The position numbers were made by a program, and so were the translations under genes. Shown here piece by piece: positions 55,515-63,730 of a stretch of DNA of 64,000 bases. Within the stretch, counting starts at the first letter, position 1. Each line of letters opens with the position of its first letter. Source of the DNA: Kribbella pittospori (GTDB taxonomy: Bacteria > Actinomycetota > Actinomycetes > Propionibacteriales > Kribbellaceae); assembly GCF_004331465.1 (NCBI RefSeq), contig NZ_SJKB01000025.1:1-64000 (forward strand). The letters are read 5' to 3'. Under the pieces are notes generated by a model. It saw only the letters and a list, made by a program, of their open reading frames with translations, was not told the origin of the DNA and ran no database searches.

Positions 55515-55774
55515 CCACCCTGGTGGATCCGCATCTGGCGGCGGTGCGCCCGGTCCGGCCGCGGACTCCGCAAGGATGTGAGGAGTGCCTGCGGATCAAC
55601 GCGGGATGGGTACACCTGCGGCTGTGCCTGACGTGCGGTCATGTGGGATGTTGCGACTCGTCACCCCTGCGGCATGCGCGTGCCCATGCCCGCCACCAGG
55701 GTCACCCGATCGTCCAGTCGTTCGAGCCCGGCGAGGACTGGCGCTGGTGCTACGTCCACGAGATGCCGGTATGA
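55511..55774 (+). CDS. Small UBP-type zinc-finger protein
   Basis: The 87-residue protein is almost only a UBP-type zinc finger: GCEECLRINAGWVHLRLCLT, CGHVGCCDSSPLRHARAH and WRWCYVHE hold the usual Cys/His ligands. In eukaryotes this fold reads the C-terminus of ubiquitin; bacterial forms are known but their ligand is unknown. GTG 55511 overlaps the trxC stop, and its own stop overlaps the flavoprotein gene, so it is placed between two redox proteins. A role in recognising a protein C-terminus or carrying zinc is inference. Confidence 0.8.
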   Translation: MTTLVDPHLAAVRPVRPRTPQGCEECLRINAGWVHLRLCLTCGHVGCCDSSPLRHARAHARHQGHPIVQSFEPGEDWRWCYVHEMPV

Positions 55775-57384
55775 ACGAGACGCCGGATGTGTACGGCGCC
55801 TATCCGCGGCTGGAGGACTACCAGTTGGCGGAGCTCATGGAGTTGGGGGAGCGGCGAGCTGTCGGCGTTGGTGACGTCCTGTATCGGGCCGGCGAGCTAC
55901 CTGGGGAGTTGCTGATCGTCCTGGCCGGTCAGGTCGTCGTACTCGAGGATCTCGGGCCGCATCGGCGGGTGATCGCGGTCCATGGCCCGCATCGCTTCCT
56001 GGGTGAGATCGGGCTCCTCACCGGGCAACCGGTCTTCCTCACCGCCGAGGTCGCAGAGCCGGGCGATGTACTTGCGGTACCGCTCGAGCGGTTGCGGGAG
56101 CTGGTCGGTCGGGATCAACAACTGGCCGACCTGATCCTGCGGTCCTTCCTGGTACGGCGGTCGCTGCAGCTGTCGCTCGGCGCCGGGTTCGCGGTGATCG
56201 GGTCGCACTTCTCCGCGGACACCCGGCGGATCCGCGAGTTCGCGGCCAGGAACCGGTTGCCGCACCACTGGATCGATCTGGAGCACGACGAGGAGGCCGA
56301 ACGGCTGATTCGCGAACTGGGTATCGACCGTCGCGATACCCCGGTGGTCATCTGGCGGGGCGACGTACTGCGGAATCCGGACAACGATCAGCTCGCGGCG
56401 GCCGTGGGTCTCAAGGGGCCGCCCCCGGCGAGGGCGACGCACGACCTGGTTGTGGTCGGCGCAGGACCAGCCGGTCTGGCGGCCGGTGTCTATGCGGCGT
56501 CGGAGGGCCTGGCGACGGTGGTGGTGGATGCGGTTGCCACCGGAGGACAGGCGGGTACGTCGTCGCGGATCGAGAACTACCTGGGGTTCCCGGCCGGGAT
56601 CAGTGGCGCCGAGCTGGCCGATCGCGCGGTCGCGCAGGCGAAACGCTTCGGCGCTGAGCTGATGGTTCCGGCCGCCGTGACCGGCCTGGGGCGGCTCGAC
56701 GGTCACCATGTGGTCCGGCTGGACTCGGGCGAGAACCTTCAGGCGCGCGCCGTCCTGGTTGCCTCCGGTGCCCATTACCGGCAGCTCGACCTACCGGGCC
56801 TGGACAGGCTCGGACCGTCCAGCGTGTATTACGCGGCCACCGAACTGGAGGCCAACCTGTGCCGGCGCGACCCGGTGGTGGTCGTCGGCGGCGGCAACTC
56901 CGCGGGCCAGGCCTCTGTGTTTCTGGCAGATCACGCGGCTCATATCCGCCTGGTTGTTCGCAGTAAGGAGCTCGGTGCGAACATGTCCCGGTATCTCGCC
57001 GACCGGATCGAAGCGACGCCGGCCATCGAGGTTCTGCTGCACAGTGAAGTGCGAGAACTTCGTGGCGACACGGCGCTGGAGTCGATTCTCATCGAGGATC
57101 TCTGCTCCCACCGCAGGCAGCTCGCGCCGGCGAGAGCGTTGTTCGTCTTCATCGGCAGCGACCCGCACGTCGACTGGCTGGGTGGTCAGGTCGAGCTCGA
57201 CGACCGCCGGTTCGTGCTCACCGGCAACCAACTGCCCGGGGCACGAAAGCTGCTGGAGAGCAGTCGGCCGGGTGTCTTCGCAGCCGGCGACGTCCGCAGT
57301 GGTTCGGTGAAACGCGTCGCAGCCGCGGTCGGCGACGGCGCCCTCGCTGTCCGCCTTGTTCACGAGTATCTCGCGCATATCTGA
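55771..57384 (+). CDS. Cyclic-nucleotide-binding / thioredoxin-reductase-like flavoprotein
   Basis: The 537-residue fusion has three parts. Residues about 10-130 form a cNMP-binding-type domain (GELLIVLAGQVVVLEDLG, FLGEIGLLTGQPVFLTAEV). Residues about 138-215 form a glutaredoxin/thioredoxin-like fold (ADTRRIREFAARNRLPHHW, DTPVVIWRGDVL) without a CxxC. The rest is a TrxR-like FAD/NADPH enzyme (VVVGAGPAGLAAGVYAASEG, VVVVGGGNSAGQASVFLADH, GVFAAGDVRSGSVKRVAAAV). At the place of the TrxR CxxC it reads SSVYYAATELEANLC, so the normal disulfide relay is absent. It may pass electrons to another partner under cNMP control. It overlaps the zinc-finger gene by four bases. Confidence 0.85.
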   Translation: MNETPDVYGAYPRLEDYQLAELMELGERRAVGVGDVLYRAGELPGELLIVLAGQVVVLEDLGPHRRVIAVHGPHRFLGEIGLLTGQPVFLTAEVAEPGDVLAVPLERLRELVGRDQQLADLILRSFLVRRSLQLSLGAGFAVIGSHFSADTRRIREFAARNRLPHHWIDLEHDEEAERLIRELGIDRRDTPVVIWRGDVLRNPDNDQLAAAVGLKGPPPARATHDLVVVGAGPAGLAAGVYAASEGLATVVVDAVATGGQAGTSSRIENYLGFPAGISGAELADRAVAQAKRFGAELMVPAAVTGLGRLDGHHVVRLDSGENLQARAVLVASGAHYRQLDLPGLDRLGPSSVYYAATELEANLCRRDPVVVVGGGNSAGQASVFLADHAAHIRLVVRSKELGANMSRYLADRIEATPAIEVLLHSEVRELRGDTALESILIEDLCSHRRQLAPARALFVFIGSDPHVDWLGGQVELDDRRFVLTGNQLPGARKLLESSRPGVFAAGDVRSGSVKRVAAAVGDGALAVRLVHEYLAHI

Positions 57385-57402
57385 TTCGGCTGGAAGTGGA
57401 CC

Positions 57403-57969
57403 GTGTTCAAGCATCGACAGGACCTGCAGTTCAAGACCGTCCCGGAGGGGCCGGATCCCTGGTATGCCGCACATCTCGAGCGCGCTTTGAACCACCAGTA
57501 CGGCGAGATCGTCGTAGGACTGCATTACCTGGATCACCGCGCGAGGATCCCCGGCAGGTATCGCGATCTCGTCATGGACCTGGGCGTCGAGCAGGTCGCG
57601 CACGTGGAGATGCTCGCCCAGTTGGTCGCCCGGTTGCTCGACCGCGCGCCGGACGAGACCGTCATCCGCGCGCACCCGGCGGTCGCCGCCGTCATCGGCG
57701 GCACCAATCTCGAGGACGCGATCGCCGCCGGCTGCCTGTCCGGCGTGCCGGACGATGTCATCGGCACCGATCTGTATGCGGACTTCCTGACCAACGCGCA
57801 TGCCGAACAGAGGCGTCGGCGGGAACTCCCGGCCCTCGACCATTTCACCGACGACTCCGACATTCACTACCTGCTGACCTGCTTGCTGGCGCGGGCACTC
57901 GGTCAGCAACACAGCTGCGAAGGGATCCTCGCCAATCTGCCGGCGCATCGAACCCGACACATCTGCTGA
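57403..57969 (+). CDS. Short manganese-catalase-family (ferritin-like) protein
   Basis: The 188-residue protein opens like Mn-catalases (MFKHRQDLQFKTVPEGPDP) and keeps the di-metal ligand pattern of helices: QYGEIVVGLHYL, VEQVAHVEMLAQL (ExxH), NAHAEQRRRRELPAL and ARALGQQHSCEGIL. Typical Mn-catalases have about 280-300 residues; the C-terminal extension that covers neighbouring subunits is missing. It may detoxify hydrogen peroxide or act as another di-metal enzyme. GTG 57403 lies 18 bases behind the flavoprotein gene. Confidence 0.72.
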   Translation: MFKHRQDLQFKTVPEGPDPWYAAHLERALNHQYGEIVVGLHYLDHRARIPGRYRDLVMDLGVEQVAHVEMLAQLVARLLDRAPDETVIRAHPAVAAVIGGTNLEDAIAAGCLSGVPDDVIGTDLYADFLTNAHAEQRRRRELPALDHFTDDSDIHYLLTCLLARALGQQHSCEGILANLPAHRTRHIC

Positions 57970-58017
57970 CCCTCCATGGCTGCAAGCCTCCGTTGGGCTG
58001 ACTCGGCGCTACGTAGC

Positions 58018-58701
58018 TCAACGCGGTCCTGCGGTTCCCGTGCGATGCCGGCCGGCGGCCAGGTCATGGAGCAACTTGTCCATGGCGTCGCGACTGGCCG
58101 GTACAACGCGGTCGGTGCGCTGCAGCACAGCGATGAGGCTCTCGGCGATCTGGTTCAGCTTGGTGTTGTGCCGCTGTGAGTGCCATCGGAGCAACGCGAA
58201 GGCTGCTTCGGGGTTGATGCCGTAGGCCAGCATCAGCGCTCCCTTGGCCTGCTCGATCGCGGCACGGTGCTCGGTCGCAGCGCGGACAGCGGCAGCGCCG
58301 ATCTGCAGAGAGTAGCGGCGGTGGCCCTCGGTGAGATCGACGGCGAACCCCTGAATCAGCTCGATCGCACCTCTGGCGGTGCGCGTGGCGTCGCCGAGGA
58401 TGACGGTGCTGTGCTCATGGCCGGCGACGTCGATGATGCGGTGTGGGAAGCAGAATGGTTCGCCTGTCAGGGCGACCTTCGCCAGGAGTTCGATTGCGGG
58501 CGTACGGTCGTCCGGATGCTTGAAGGACATCACGAGATCGGTGGTGATCTCGGTGTCGAGAGGTAGACCGTGCAGCAGGTAGATGGCCGGCGAGCACCAC
58601 CATGTGTGGTCAGCGACGGCATAGATGAATCGGCCGATCGTCTCCGTTCCGGTGATCAGGTCACCCAGTCCAGCACCCGGTGGCCCTCGGCGGTCAGGCA
58701 T
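58018..58701 (-). CDS. PAS-ANTAR transcription antiterminator
   Basis: The 227-residue protein has an N-terminal PAS-like sensor (IGRFIYAVADHTWWCSPAIY, VMSFKHPDDRTPAIELLAKV) and a C-terminal ANTAR domain (HRAAIEQAKGALMLAYGINP, EAAFALLRWHSQRHNTKLNQ). ANTAR proteins bind paired RNA hairpins to prevent termination. ATG 58701 follows GGGAG by ten bases; a GTG at 58725 is possible. It converges with the Mn-catalase-like gene. Confidence 0.82.
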   Translation of the reverse strand: MPDRRGPPGAGLGDLITGTETIGRFIYAVADHTWWCSPAIYLLHGLPLDTEITTDLVMSFKHPDDRTPAIELLAKVALTGEPFCFPHRIIDVAGHEHSTVILGDATRTARGAIELIQGFAVDLTEGHRRYSLQIGAAAVRAATEHRAAIEQAKGALMLAYGINPEAAFALLRWHSQRHNTKLNQIAESLIAVLQRTDRVVPASRDAMDKLLHDLAAGRHRTGTAGPR

Positions 58702-59177
58702 TCTCGAATCACTCCCGTCACTCACTCCCGGGAACGGATTGCGTACGTTCCGATCCTCCCGCCTCGAGCAGACCTCACGCGCGGAAGTCGTCGCCGACGC
58801 CGAGCCGTTCCCGGTGTGGCCAGAGTCGGGTTGTCGGCCAATGAGCACTGACCGTTGAGGCGTGCGATCCGGTCCGAGATAACACTGGGACCGGGGCAAT
58901 GGGAATCACCGACCACCCAGGAGGGGTTCACCGCCATCGTGCCCGGATCCGCTCATCGACAGTGGGTCTGCGCTCCTGGTCTGGGACATCGAGAATCTCC
59001 AGCCCATCCAATCTGTACCCAATCACTTGGCCACGGCAACGTTCTCGCCGCCTGATGCCCGAAAGTCGTACGATCGACCACAGATCCGGACTGGCAAGCG
59101 TATCCCTCCTACCGAGCCCTTCGTGGTGACCCGCCCGGCGACAGCGACGTACCGTAAGGCAGCCGCCGCCGACGTGA
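58702..59177. other. Stretch between the sigma factor and PAS-ANTAR genes
   Basis: This stretch of about 480 bases lies between two minus-strand genes. It has no convincing gene and no copy of the stress motif. It probably holds the promoter and leader of the PAS-ANTAR gene; I see nothing more specific. Confidence 0.45.
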
Positions 59178-60002
59178 TCAGGTCGACAGCGCTCCGCGGA
59201 GCTTGTAGAGGATCTTGTTGAGGAGTCGCGAGACCTGCATCTGGCTGACGCCGATCTCGGCACCGATGTCGGACTGCGAGCGCTGTTCGACGAAGCGTCG
59301 ACGCAGGATGAGGCGATCGCGTGGTGGAAGCCCCTCGACTACGGGCCGGAGCGACTCGATCTGGTCGACGAGTTCGAAGGCGTCGCTCGAATCCGTCGCC
59401 ATCAGGTGGCCACGCGTCAACACGCTGCTGTGGGGGAGCGGTGCGTCGAGGGAGCTTGGTTGAAAGCAGCCTCTGGCACGCTCCGCCTCGGCGATCTCCG
59501 CGGCATCGACACCGATGGCCGTGGCGATCTCGTCGATCCTCGGCCACCGCTGCAGCTCGATCGCCAGCGATGCCTCGGCATCGTTGATTCGGCTCTGCAG
59601 ATCCTGAATCCGCCGTGGTGGCTTGACCGTCCAGGCCCGGTCGCGGAAGTGGTGCCGGATTCCGCCACGTATCGTCGGAATCGCGTACGAGCGAAAGTCG
59701 GAGCCCTTGCTCGGCTGGTAGCTGTACGCAGCCTTGACCAGGTGCTCAGACGCGATTTGGTCGAGATCCTCGGCGTCGACTCCGCGGCGTCGGTAGCGAC
59801 TGGCGAGTCGTCGCGCCAGGGGTACGCCGGCGACTATCGCGCGGCTGAGAAGTTCTTCTCGACGGAATCCCTGTTCCTGAGCGGCCGTCCGAAGGAGGTG
59901 TTCGACCTCGGCTGCCTGCTCCTCGAGCGTGTCGGCGTGACGCAGTGAAGTCGTTGGGGCCGGGGACAGCGATGTCAATGGCATGAGGATCCTCACTGCC
60001 AC
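59178..60002 (-). CDS. SigB/SigF/SigG-type RNA polymerase sigma factor
   Basis: The 274-residue sigma-70 group 3 factor has region 2 (RRGVDAEDLDQIASEHLVKA, DFRSYAIPTIRGGIRHHFRD, AWTVKPPRRIQDLQ), region 3 and region 4 with a helix-turn-helix (QRSQSDIGAEIGVSQMQVSR). This class directs stress, stationary-phase or sporulation regulons in actinobacteria. No anti-sigma gene is next to it. ATG 60002 or the internal ATG six codons on may be the start. Its broken relative faces away on the plus strand. Confidence 0.88.
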   Translation of the reverse strand: MAVRILMPLTSLSPAPTTSLRHADTLEEQAAEVEHLLRTAAQEQGFRREELLSRAIVAGVPLARRLASRYRRRGVDAEDLDQIASEHLVKAAYSYQPSKGSDFRSYAIPTIRGGIRHHFRDRAWTVKPPRRIQDLQSRINDAEASLAIELQRWPRIDEIATAIGVDAAEIAEAERARGCFQPSSLDAPLPHSSVLTRGHLMATDSSDAFELVDQIESLRPVVEGLPPRDRLILRRRFVEQRSQSDIGAEIGVSQMQVSRLLNKILYKLRGALST

Positions 60003-60178
60003 GTCCGGTGGTGCGGCAACCGTTTGTACCGCCGCCCGGACCTGTCACACGTACCCACGAATCACGGACCGAATCATCTGCTCCCGGCGCTCAGCGGGCT
60101 CCGAATCCTCGGCAACACGTCGGCCGATGGGCTCCAAGACCTCCACGATGCGGGCACCGACGTACAGGCTCGGTTCTG

Positions 60179-60480
60179 GAGCGGGTCGCCTACCTGGGCC
60201 TGGGTCGATGCGGCTCACCACCGGCTCGACGCGGATACGCGGTTCATCGGTTTCGGGATCCCGAGCATCCGCGGTGAGATGAAGCGGTAGTTCGGCGGCT
60301 GTGCGTGAAGTGTGCGGATCCCACGCCGCCTGCAGGAGGTCCAGAACCGCGAACCGACCCGGGCTGAGCTCGCGGATTACCCGGGCATCGAGTTGGACAC
60401 GTCGAAGATGCCATGGCCGCCGAGTGGCGCTTCAATGTGCTGTCCCTGGACCGCCCTTCACGTTGGACGGATTTGCTCGA
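60179..60480 (+). pseudogene. Decayed SigB/SigF-type sigma factor
   Basis: Fragments in shifting frames follow the sigma factor order. RVAYLGLGR (60182 on), then in another frame DAAHHRLDADTRFIGFGIPS and IRGEMKR, then after two stop codons SVRIPRRLQEV, REPTRAELADYPGIELDTSK, and in a third frame AEWRFNVLSLDRPS. The stops fall exactly where the family has KRHFRDxxW: TAG at 60288 replaces His and TGA at 60306 replaces Trp. About 20 codons are deleted after LQEV, and region 4 is gone. Confidence 0.75.
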
Positions 60481-60546
60481 CGGTCGGCGGTCAACTGTGA
60501 TGCAGACTCTTGCCCCAGCGATGCCGAGTACGTCCGCAGCTCCCGA

Positions 60547-60564
60547 CTGCGCGATTCGGGGATG
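60547..60564 (+). promoter_or_regulatory. Stress motif copy 6 (upstream of DUF2267 gene)
   Basis: CTGC-GCGATTC-GGGGATG, followed after 19 bases by CGAGGCTC, the same second block as copy 8. It points toward the DUF2267 gene, whose ATG is 58 bases away. Confidence 0.55.
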
Positions 60565-60622
60565 TGTCGTTCGCGCGCCGGTCCGAGGCTCTTTGAAGGG
60601 CAGTCGAGAAGGGATCACGGCA

Positions 60623-61039
60623 ATGAGCGACACGTTCGGCACCACGGTGGAGAAGACGAACAGGATGCTGAAGGACATCGAGAAGGCCTACGGCTGGCCC
60701 AAGGAGCGCCGCAATCAGTCGTATGCCGCGCTGAGGGCGGTTCTGCACGCGCTGCGCGACCGGCTGACGGTGGACGAGTCCGCTCAGCTCGCGGCCCAGC
60801 TTCCCCTGCTGGTCCGCGGAATGTACTTCGAGGGCTGGGACCCCAGCATCGTGCCTGTGAAGATGAACAAGGAGCAGTTCCTGGAGCGGGTGCGGCGCGA
60901 GTTCCGCTACGAGGTCGAGGGCGGTGTTGAGCCGCTGGTCCACACCGTTCTGCAGGCTCTGAAACGCCACGTGACCGACGGTGAATGGGACGACATCATG
61001 TCTAGTATGCCGAGGGATCTGGCCTCCGCCCTGGTGTAG
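60623..61039 (+). CDS. DUF2267 family protein
   Basis: The 138-residue protein has the DUF2267 pattern (KAYGWPKERRNQSYAALRAV, HALRDRLTVDESAQLAAQLP, LLVRGMYFEGWDP). A tail follows that reads like the same helical repeat (VHTVLQALKRHVTDGEWDDI, SSMPRDLASAL). Such proteins accompany stress islands of actinomycetes and have no proven function. ATG 60623 is chosen because it starts the conserved part and follows a GAAGGG; the frame before it is open but reads as remnant. Confidence 0.8.
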   Translation: MSDTFGTTVEKTNRMLKDIEKAYGWPKERRNQSYAALRAVLHALRDRLTVDESAQLAAQLPLLVRGMYFEGWDPSIVPVKMNKEQFLERVRREFRYEVEGGVEPLVHTVLQALKRHVTDGEWDDIMSSMPRDLASALV

Positions 61040-61056
61040 CGGATCCTCTGCCAGAG

Positions 61057-61179
61057 CTACAGGAGCAGTTGTGGCCATGTCGTCAGCTGCGCCAAGATCG
61101 GCTGGAGCCCGATCTCCTCATCGAACTCGCGGAACACATGAATGCACCGCTGCAGGCGCTTGGTGATGCGCAGGTGACC
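61057..61179 (-). pseudogene. Remnant of a second DUF1931 gene
   Basis: The minus strand reads HLRITKRLQRCIHV, then FREFDEEIGLQPILAQLTTW and PQLLL before TAG. The intact gene at 44171 reads DLPITKGLQESIHA, FRKLDEDVELEPILAQLATW and PPLDV at the same place. The upstream half is scrambled and the last 35 residues are absent. Confidence 0.75.
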
Positions 61180-61341
61180 CCGGGGGATCGTGGCCGGGGT
61201 CGATCCGGAGCGACGGCGGCCGAGGCGCTCAGGTGCTGGGCAAAGCCCGCCGCGCGGCAGGGGCCAGCCAACCAGCCACCGCGACCTCCCAGGCCTTCGG
61301 ATGCAGATCCACGGTTCGCCCCCGTCTCGCCGCGGCCTAGC

Positions 61342-61842
61342 TCAGGCGGAGGTGCTGGCGGCGGCCTTCTGGTCGGCGCTCTCCTGGGTGGCGCTCTCCT
61401 GGGTGGCGCCGTCCTGTGCGGCACCACTCTCGGTGATCTGGAGCCTGCGCGGCTTCGCCTGCTCGGCGACCGGGACGACGAGCGTCAGTACCCCCTGGTC
61501 GTAGGTCGCGGCGATCCGGTCGACGTCGAGACTGTCGCCCAGGAACAGCTGGCGGGTGAAGACTCCCTGCGGTCGCTCGGCGGCGACCACATCCTGCCCC
61601 TCCCCGGGTTTCCACGTGCGCTCCGCGCGCACGGTGAGAACGTTCTTGTCCGCCGTCAGTTCGATGGAGTCGCGATCCACGCCGGGCAGATCGAAGCGGA
61701 CGATGAACCGGTCGCCGTCGCGGAAGGCGTCGATCGGCATCGTTCGTTGTTGAAGCGCTCCACCCTGCTCGCCGAACATCTGTGACATCCGGTCGAGCTC
61801 ACGGAACGCGAGTTCACGGAAAGGATCGAATCGCATCAGCAT
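61342..61842 (-). CDS. hsp20: Hsp20/alpha-crystallin small heat-shock protein 2
   Basis: The 166-residue protein has an alpha-crystallin domain (DGDRFIVRFDLPGVDRDSIE, LTVRAERTWKPGEGQDVV, TRQLFLGDSLDVDRIAATYD, QGVLTLVVPVAEQAKPRRLQ). The C-terminal tail holds a small repeat (ATQESATQESAD, from a 15-base tandem repeat near 61375-61405). It is more like the broken copy at 63117 than like hsp20-1. ATG 61842 follows AGGAGG, and a stress motif copy stands 140 bases upstream. Confidence 0.9.
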   Translation of the reverse strand: MLMRFDPFRELAFRELDRMSQMFGEQGGALQQRTMPIDAFRDGDRFIVRFDLPGVDRDSIELTADKNVLTVRAERTWKPGEGQDVVAAERPQGVFTRQLFLGDSLDVDRIAATYDQGVLTLVVPVAEQAKPRRLQITESGAAQDGATQESATQESADQKAAASTSA

Positions 61843-61980
61843 GACTGCCTCCTGTGTGCTCCGGCAGGGGAGCGACGGATCAGATGGTCCGGCAAGTGCG
61901 ACCGGCTGTGGCCAACCCGTTGCCGGCTCAGCCCGGCGTCGGTGGCACGGTTCCGAGTCTCGTCAAAGGGCCTGGCGTCG

Positions 61981-62121
61981 TCATCCCGGAATCTTGTAGT
62001 CCACCGCCTCGCGCACTGCGGACTGCTCTCCGGCAGACATGGGTAGCCTGCCGATCATGAACTCGCGGCTGGGGAGCCACAGCTGACCGGAGGGCGAGGC
62101 GCGGATGAACGCGCTGCTCAT
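61981..62121 (-). pseudogene. Possible stub of a second cbpM behind dnaJ-2
   Basis: A 46-codon frame overlaps the dnaJ-2 stop by four bases (ATGA), exactly where cbpM follows dnaJ in the main cluster. ASPSGQLWLPSREF resembles DASGALWFRRGQL of CbpM. The end of the frame is the stress motif at 61982-61999, so the C-terminal codons are not CbpM. It is either a truncated cbpM or a chance frame. Confidence 0.4.
61982..61999 (-). promoter_or_regulatory. Stress motif copy 7 (upstream of hsp20-2)
   Basis: On the minus strand the word is CTAC-AAGATTC-CGGGATG, followed after 19 bases by CGAGACTCGGAAC, which is shared with copy 3. It points to the hsp20-2 start. Confidence 0.6.
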
Positions 62122-63035
62122 GGTCGGCTCCGCGGGTCGAACCTGGAGGTGGCGGCCAGTTGTTCGAACAGGCGTCGCTCGTCGTCGGTCATCCGACTGG
62201 GCACCATGATTCGGACTTCCGCGTACAGATCGCCTTTCCGGCCGGGCGGGCCTGGCATTCCGCGGCCGCGCAGGCGTAGGCGTCGCCCGCTCGACGTACC
62301 TGGTGGGACTCGCACCTGTACCTCACCGCCCGGCGTGTCTACGGCGACCCTGGCGCCCAGGGCTGCTTCCCACGGCGTCAGCGGTAGCTGGACGTGGATG
62401 TCACGCCCCTCGACCCGGTATCGGGGATGGGGAGCGATGCGTACGACGAGGTACAGGTCGCCGGCGGAGGCACCGCCGGTTCCCTGCCCGCCGTGGCCTG
62501 CCAGCCTGATGCGCTGACCGTCGGCGACCCCGGGAGGGATGGTCACCTCCATGCTGCGCGTTCCCTCGGGCCCCGCGACGGTGAGCCACCGATGCACGCC
62601 CTTGTACGCGTCGTCGACCGACAGTTCCAGCTCGAGCTCCTGGTCCGCCCCCGGGACGGGCCCCCACCTCGGCCGACCGCGAGACGCGAACATGTCTCCG
62701 AAGAGATCGTCGAGGTCGATGCCGCCCTCGTCGAACCAAACCCGCTCACCTGCGCCGGGGCGCCCGGTCCCGGCCCGCGCCCACGTCTCGGCGTCAACAC
62801 CCTCCGGAGCTCGGCGAAAGTCGTGCCCGAACGCGTCGTACCGCTTGCGAAGCTCGGGGTCGGACAGCACGTCGTAGGCTTCGGAGATCTCCTTGAACCG
62901 CTCCTCGGCTTCTGGGTCCTTGTTGATGTCCGGGTGGTAGGTGCGGGCGAGCTTGCGGTATGCACGCTGGATTTCGTCCGACGTGGCGTCGGGCCGCAGC
63001 CCGAGCACTTCGTAGAAGTCACGACGTTCCGCCAT
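62118..63035 (-). CDS. DnaJ-type co-chaperone without zinc finger (CbpA type), copy 2
   Basis: The 305-residue protein is a close paralogue of the dnaJ at 51180. It has a J-domain (DFYEVLGLRPDATSDEIQRA with HPD in TYHPDINKD), a shorter linker and two beta-domains (MEVTIPPGVADGQRIRLAGH, GDLYLVVRIAPHPRYRVEG). The cysteine zinc centre is absent. The J-domain residues needed to stimulate DnaK are kept, so it is probably functional, and it is one of the few intact genes in this decaying region. No dnaK or grpE lies next to it. Confidence 0.9.
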   Translation of the reverse strand: MAERRDFYEVLGLRPDATSDEIQRAYRKLARTYHPDINKDPEAEERFKEISEAYDVLSDPELRKRYDAFGHDFRRAPEGVDAETWARAGTGRPGAGERVWFDEGGIDLDDLFGDMFASRGRPRWGPVPGADQELELELSVDDAYKGVHRWLTVAGPEGTRSMEVTIPPGVADGQRIRLAGHGGQGTGGASAGDLYLVVRIAPHPRYRVEGRDIHVQLPLTPWEAALGARVAVDTPGGEVQVRVPPGTSSGRRLRLRGRGMPGPPGRKGDLYAEVRIMVPSRMTDDERRLFEQLAATSRFDPRSRP

Positions 63036-63116
63036 CGGCCTACCGCCTTGTGAACACGACGCCCGCCGGGCGGGCCGGCGTTCCGACCGCCTGCTCGGGG
63101 ACTGCACGCACGCCCG

Positions 63117-63454
63117 CTACCAAGGCGGTCGCGTCCCCGTCCGTGTGTCGGACGCCGTACCGAGGAAGAGTTGACGGCTGAAGCTTCGTTGCGGACGCTC
63201 CGCGACGACGACGTCCTGATCTTCTTCGGCCTTCCACGTGTGCTCCGCGCGAACGGTGAGAACGTTCTTCTCCGCCGTCGGTTCGATCGAGTCGCGGTCT
63301 ACACCCGGAAGGTCGACGCGGATGACGAACTGGTCGCCGTCTCGATAGGCGTCGATCGGCGTGGTGCGCTGCGGAAGCCCTCCACCAATCTGGGAACATC
63401 CGGTCGAGTTCACGGAAGGGCGAGTTCCCGGAGGGGATCGAATCGCATCAGCAT
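63117..63454 (-). pseudogene. hsp20: Frameshifted Hsp20 pseudogene
   Basis: It starts MLMRFDPLRELALP and hits a stop; the next frame gives a short MFPDWW piece. The third frame gives QRTTPIDAYRDGDQFVIRVD, LPGVDRDSIEPTAEKNVLTV and SFSRQLFLG, close to hsp20-2. After LFLG the sequence leaves the family and ends early. At least two frameshifts and loss of the last beta strands make it non-functional. Confidence 0.8.
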
Positions 63455-63583
63455 AGGTACCTCCTATTTCCTCGACTGGGGAAGTTCGGATCCCTTGCTC
63501 GGGGGCACGGCCGAGTACGCGTGACTGTCGCCGCAGCGCCAGTCGGCACAGACCCGAGCCTCGTGGACTGGTCGGTGCGTCGG

Positions 63584-63601
63584 CATCCCGGATCCATGTA
63601 G
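63584..63601 (-). promoter_or_regulatory. Stress motif copy 8 (upstream of the hsp20 pseudogene)
   Basis: On the minus strand the word is CTAC-ATGGATC-CGGGATG, followed after 20 bases by CGAGGCTCGGG. It stands about 130 bases before the pseudogene start, the same arrangement as copy 7 before hsp20-2. Confidence 0.6.
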
Positions 63602-63730
63602 TCGTCTGCTGAATGACGATGTCGACTGCCTCGTCGCTGCTGCCGGGCGTTCCAGGCAGGCCCCCGGCCGCTGGCAAGAGCCCGCGCATGCGAGGACGCC
63701 GCACTCGGCCTCGTGTACAAAACCGGCGTG

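Noticed and set aside
60038..60439. Protein-like minus-strand frame (reads RRVQLDARVIRELSPGRF and onward)
   Set aside because: It has no start codon, and the plus strand of the same stretch clearly aligns with a sigma factor, so the frame is a mirror effect of that pseudogene.
61370..61410. Short tandem repeat near the hsp20-2 C-terminus as a possible regulatory repeat
   Set aside because: It is within the coding frame and keeps it (repeated ATQES), so it is better read as a flexible protein tail.
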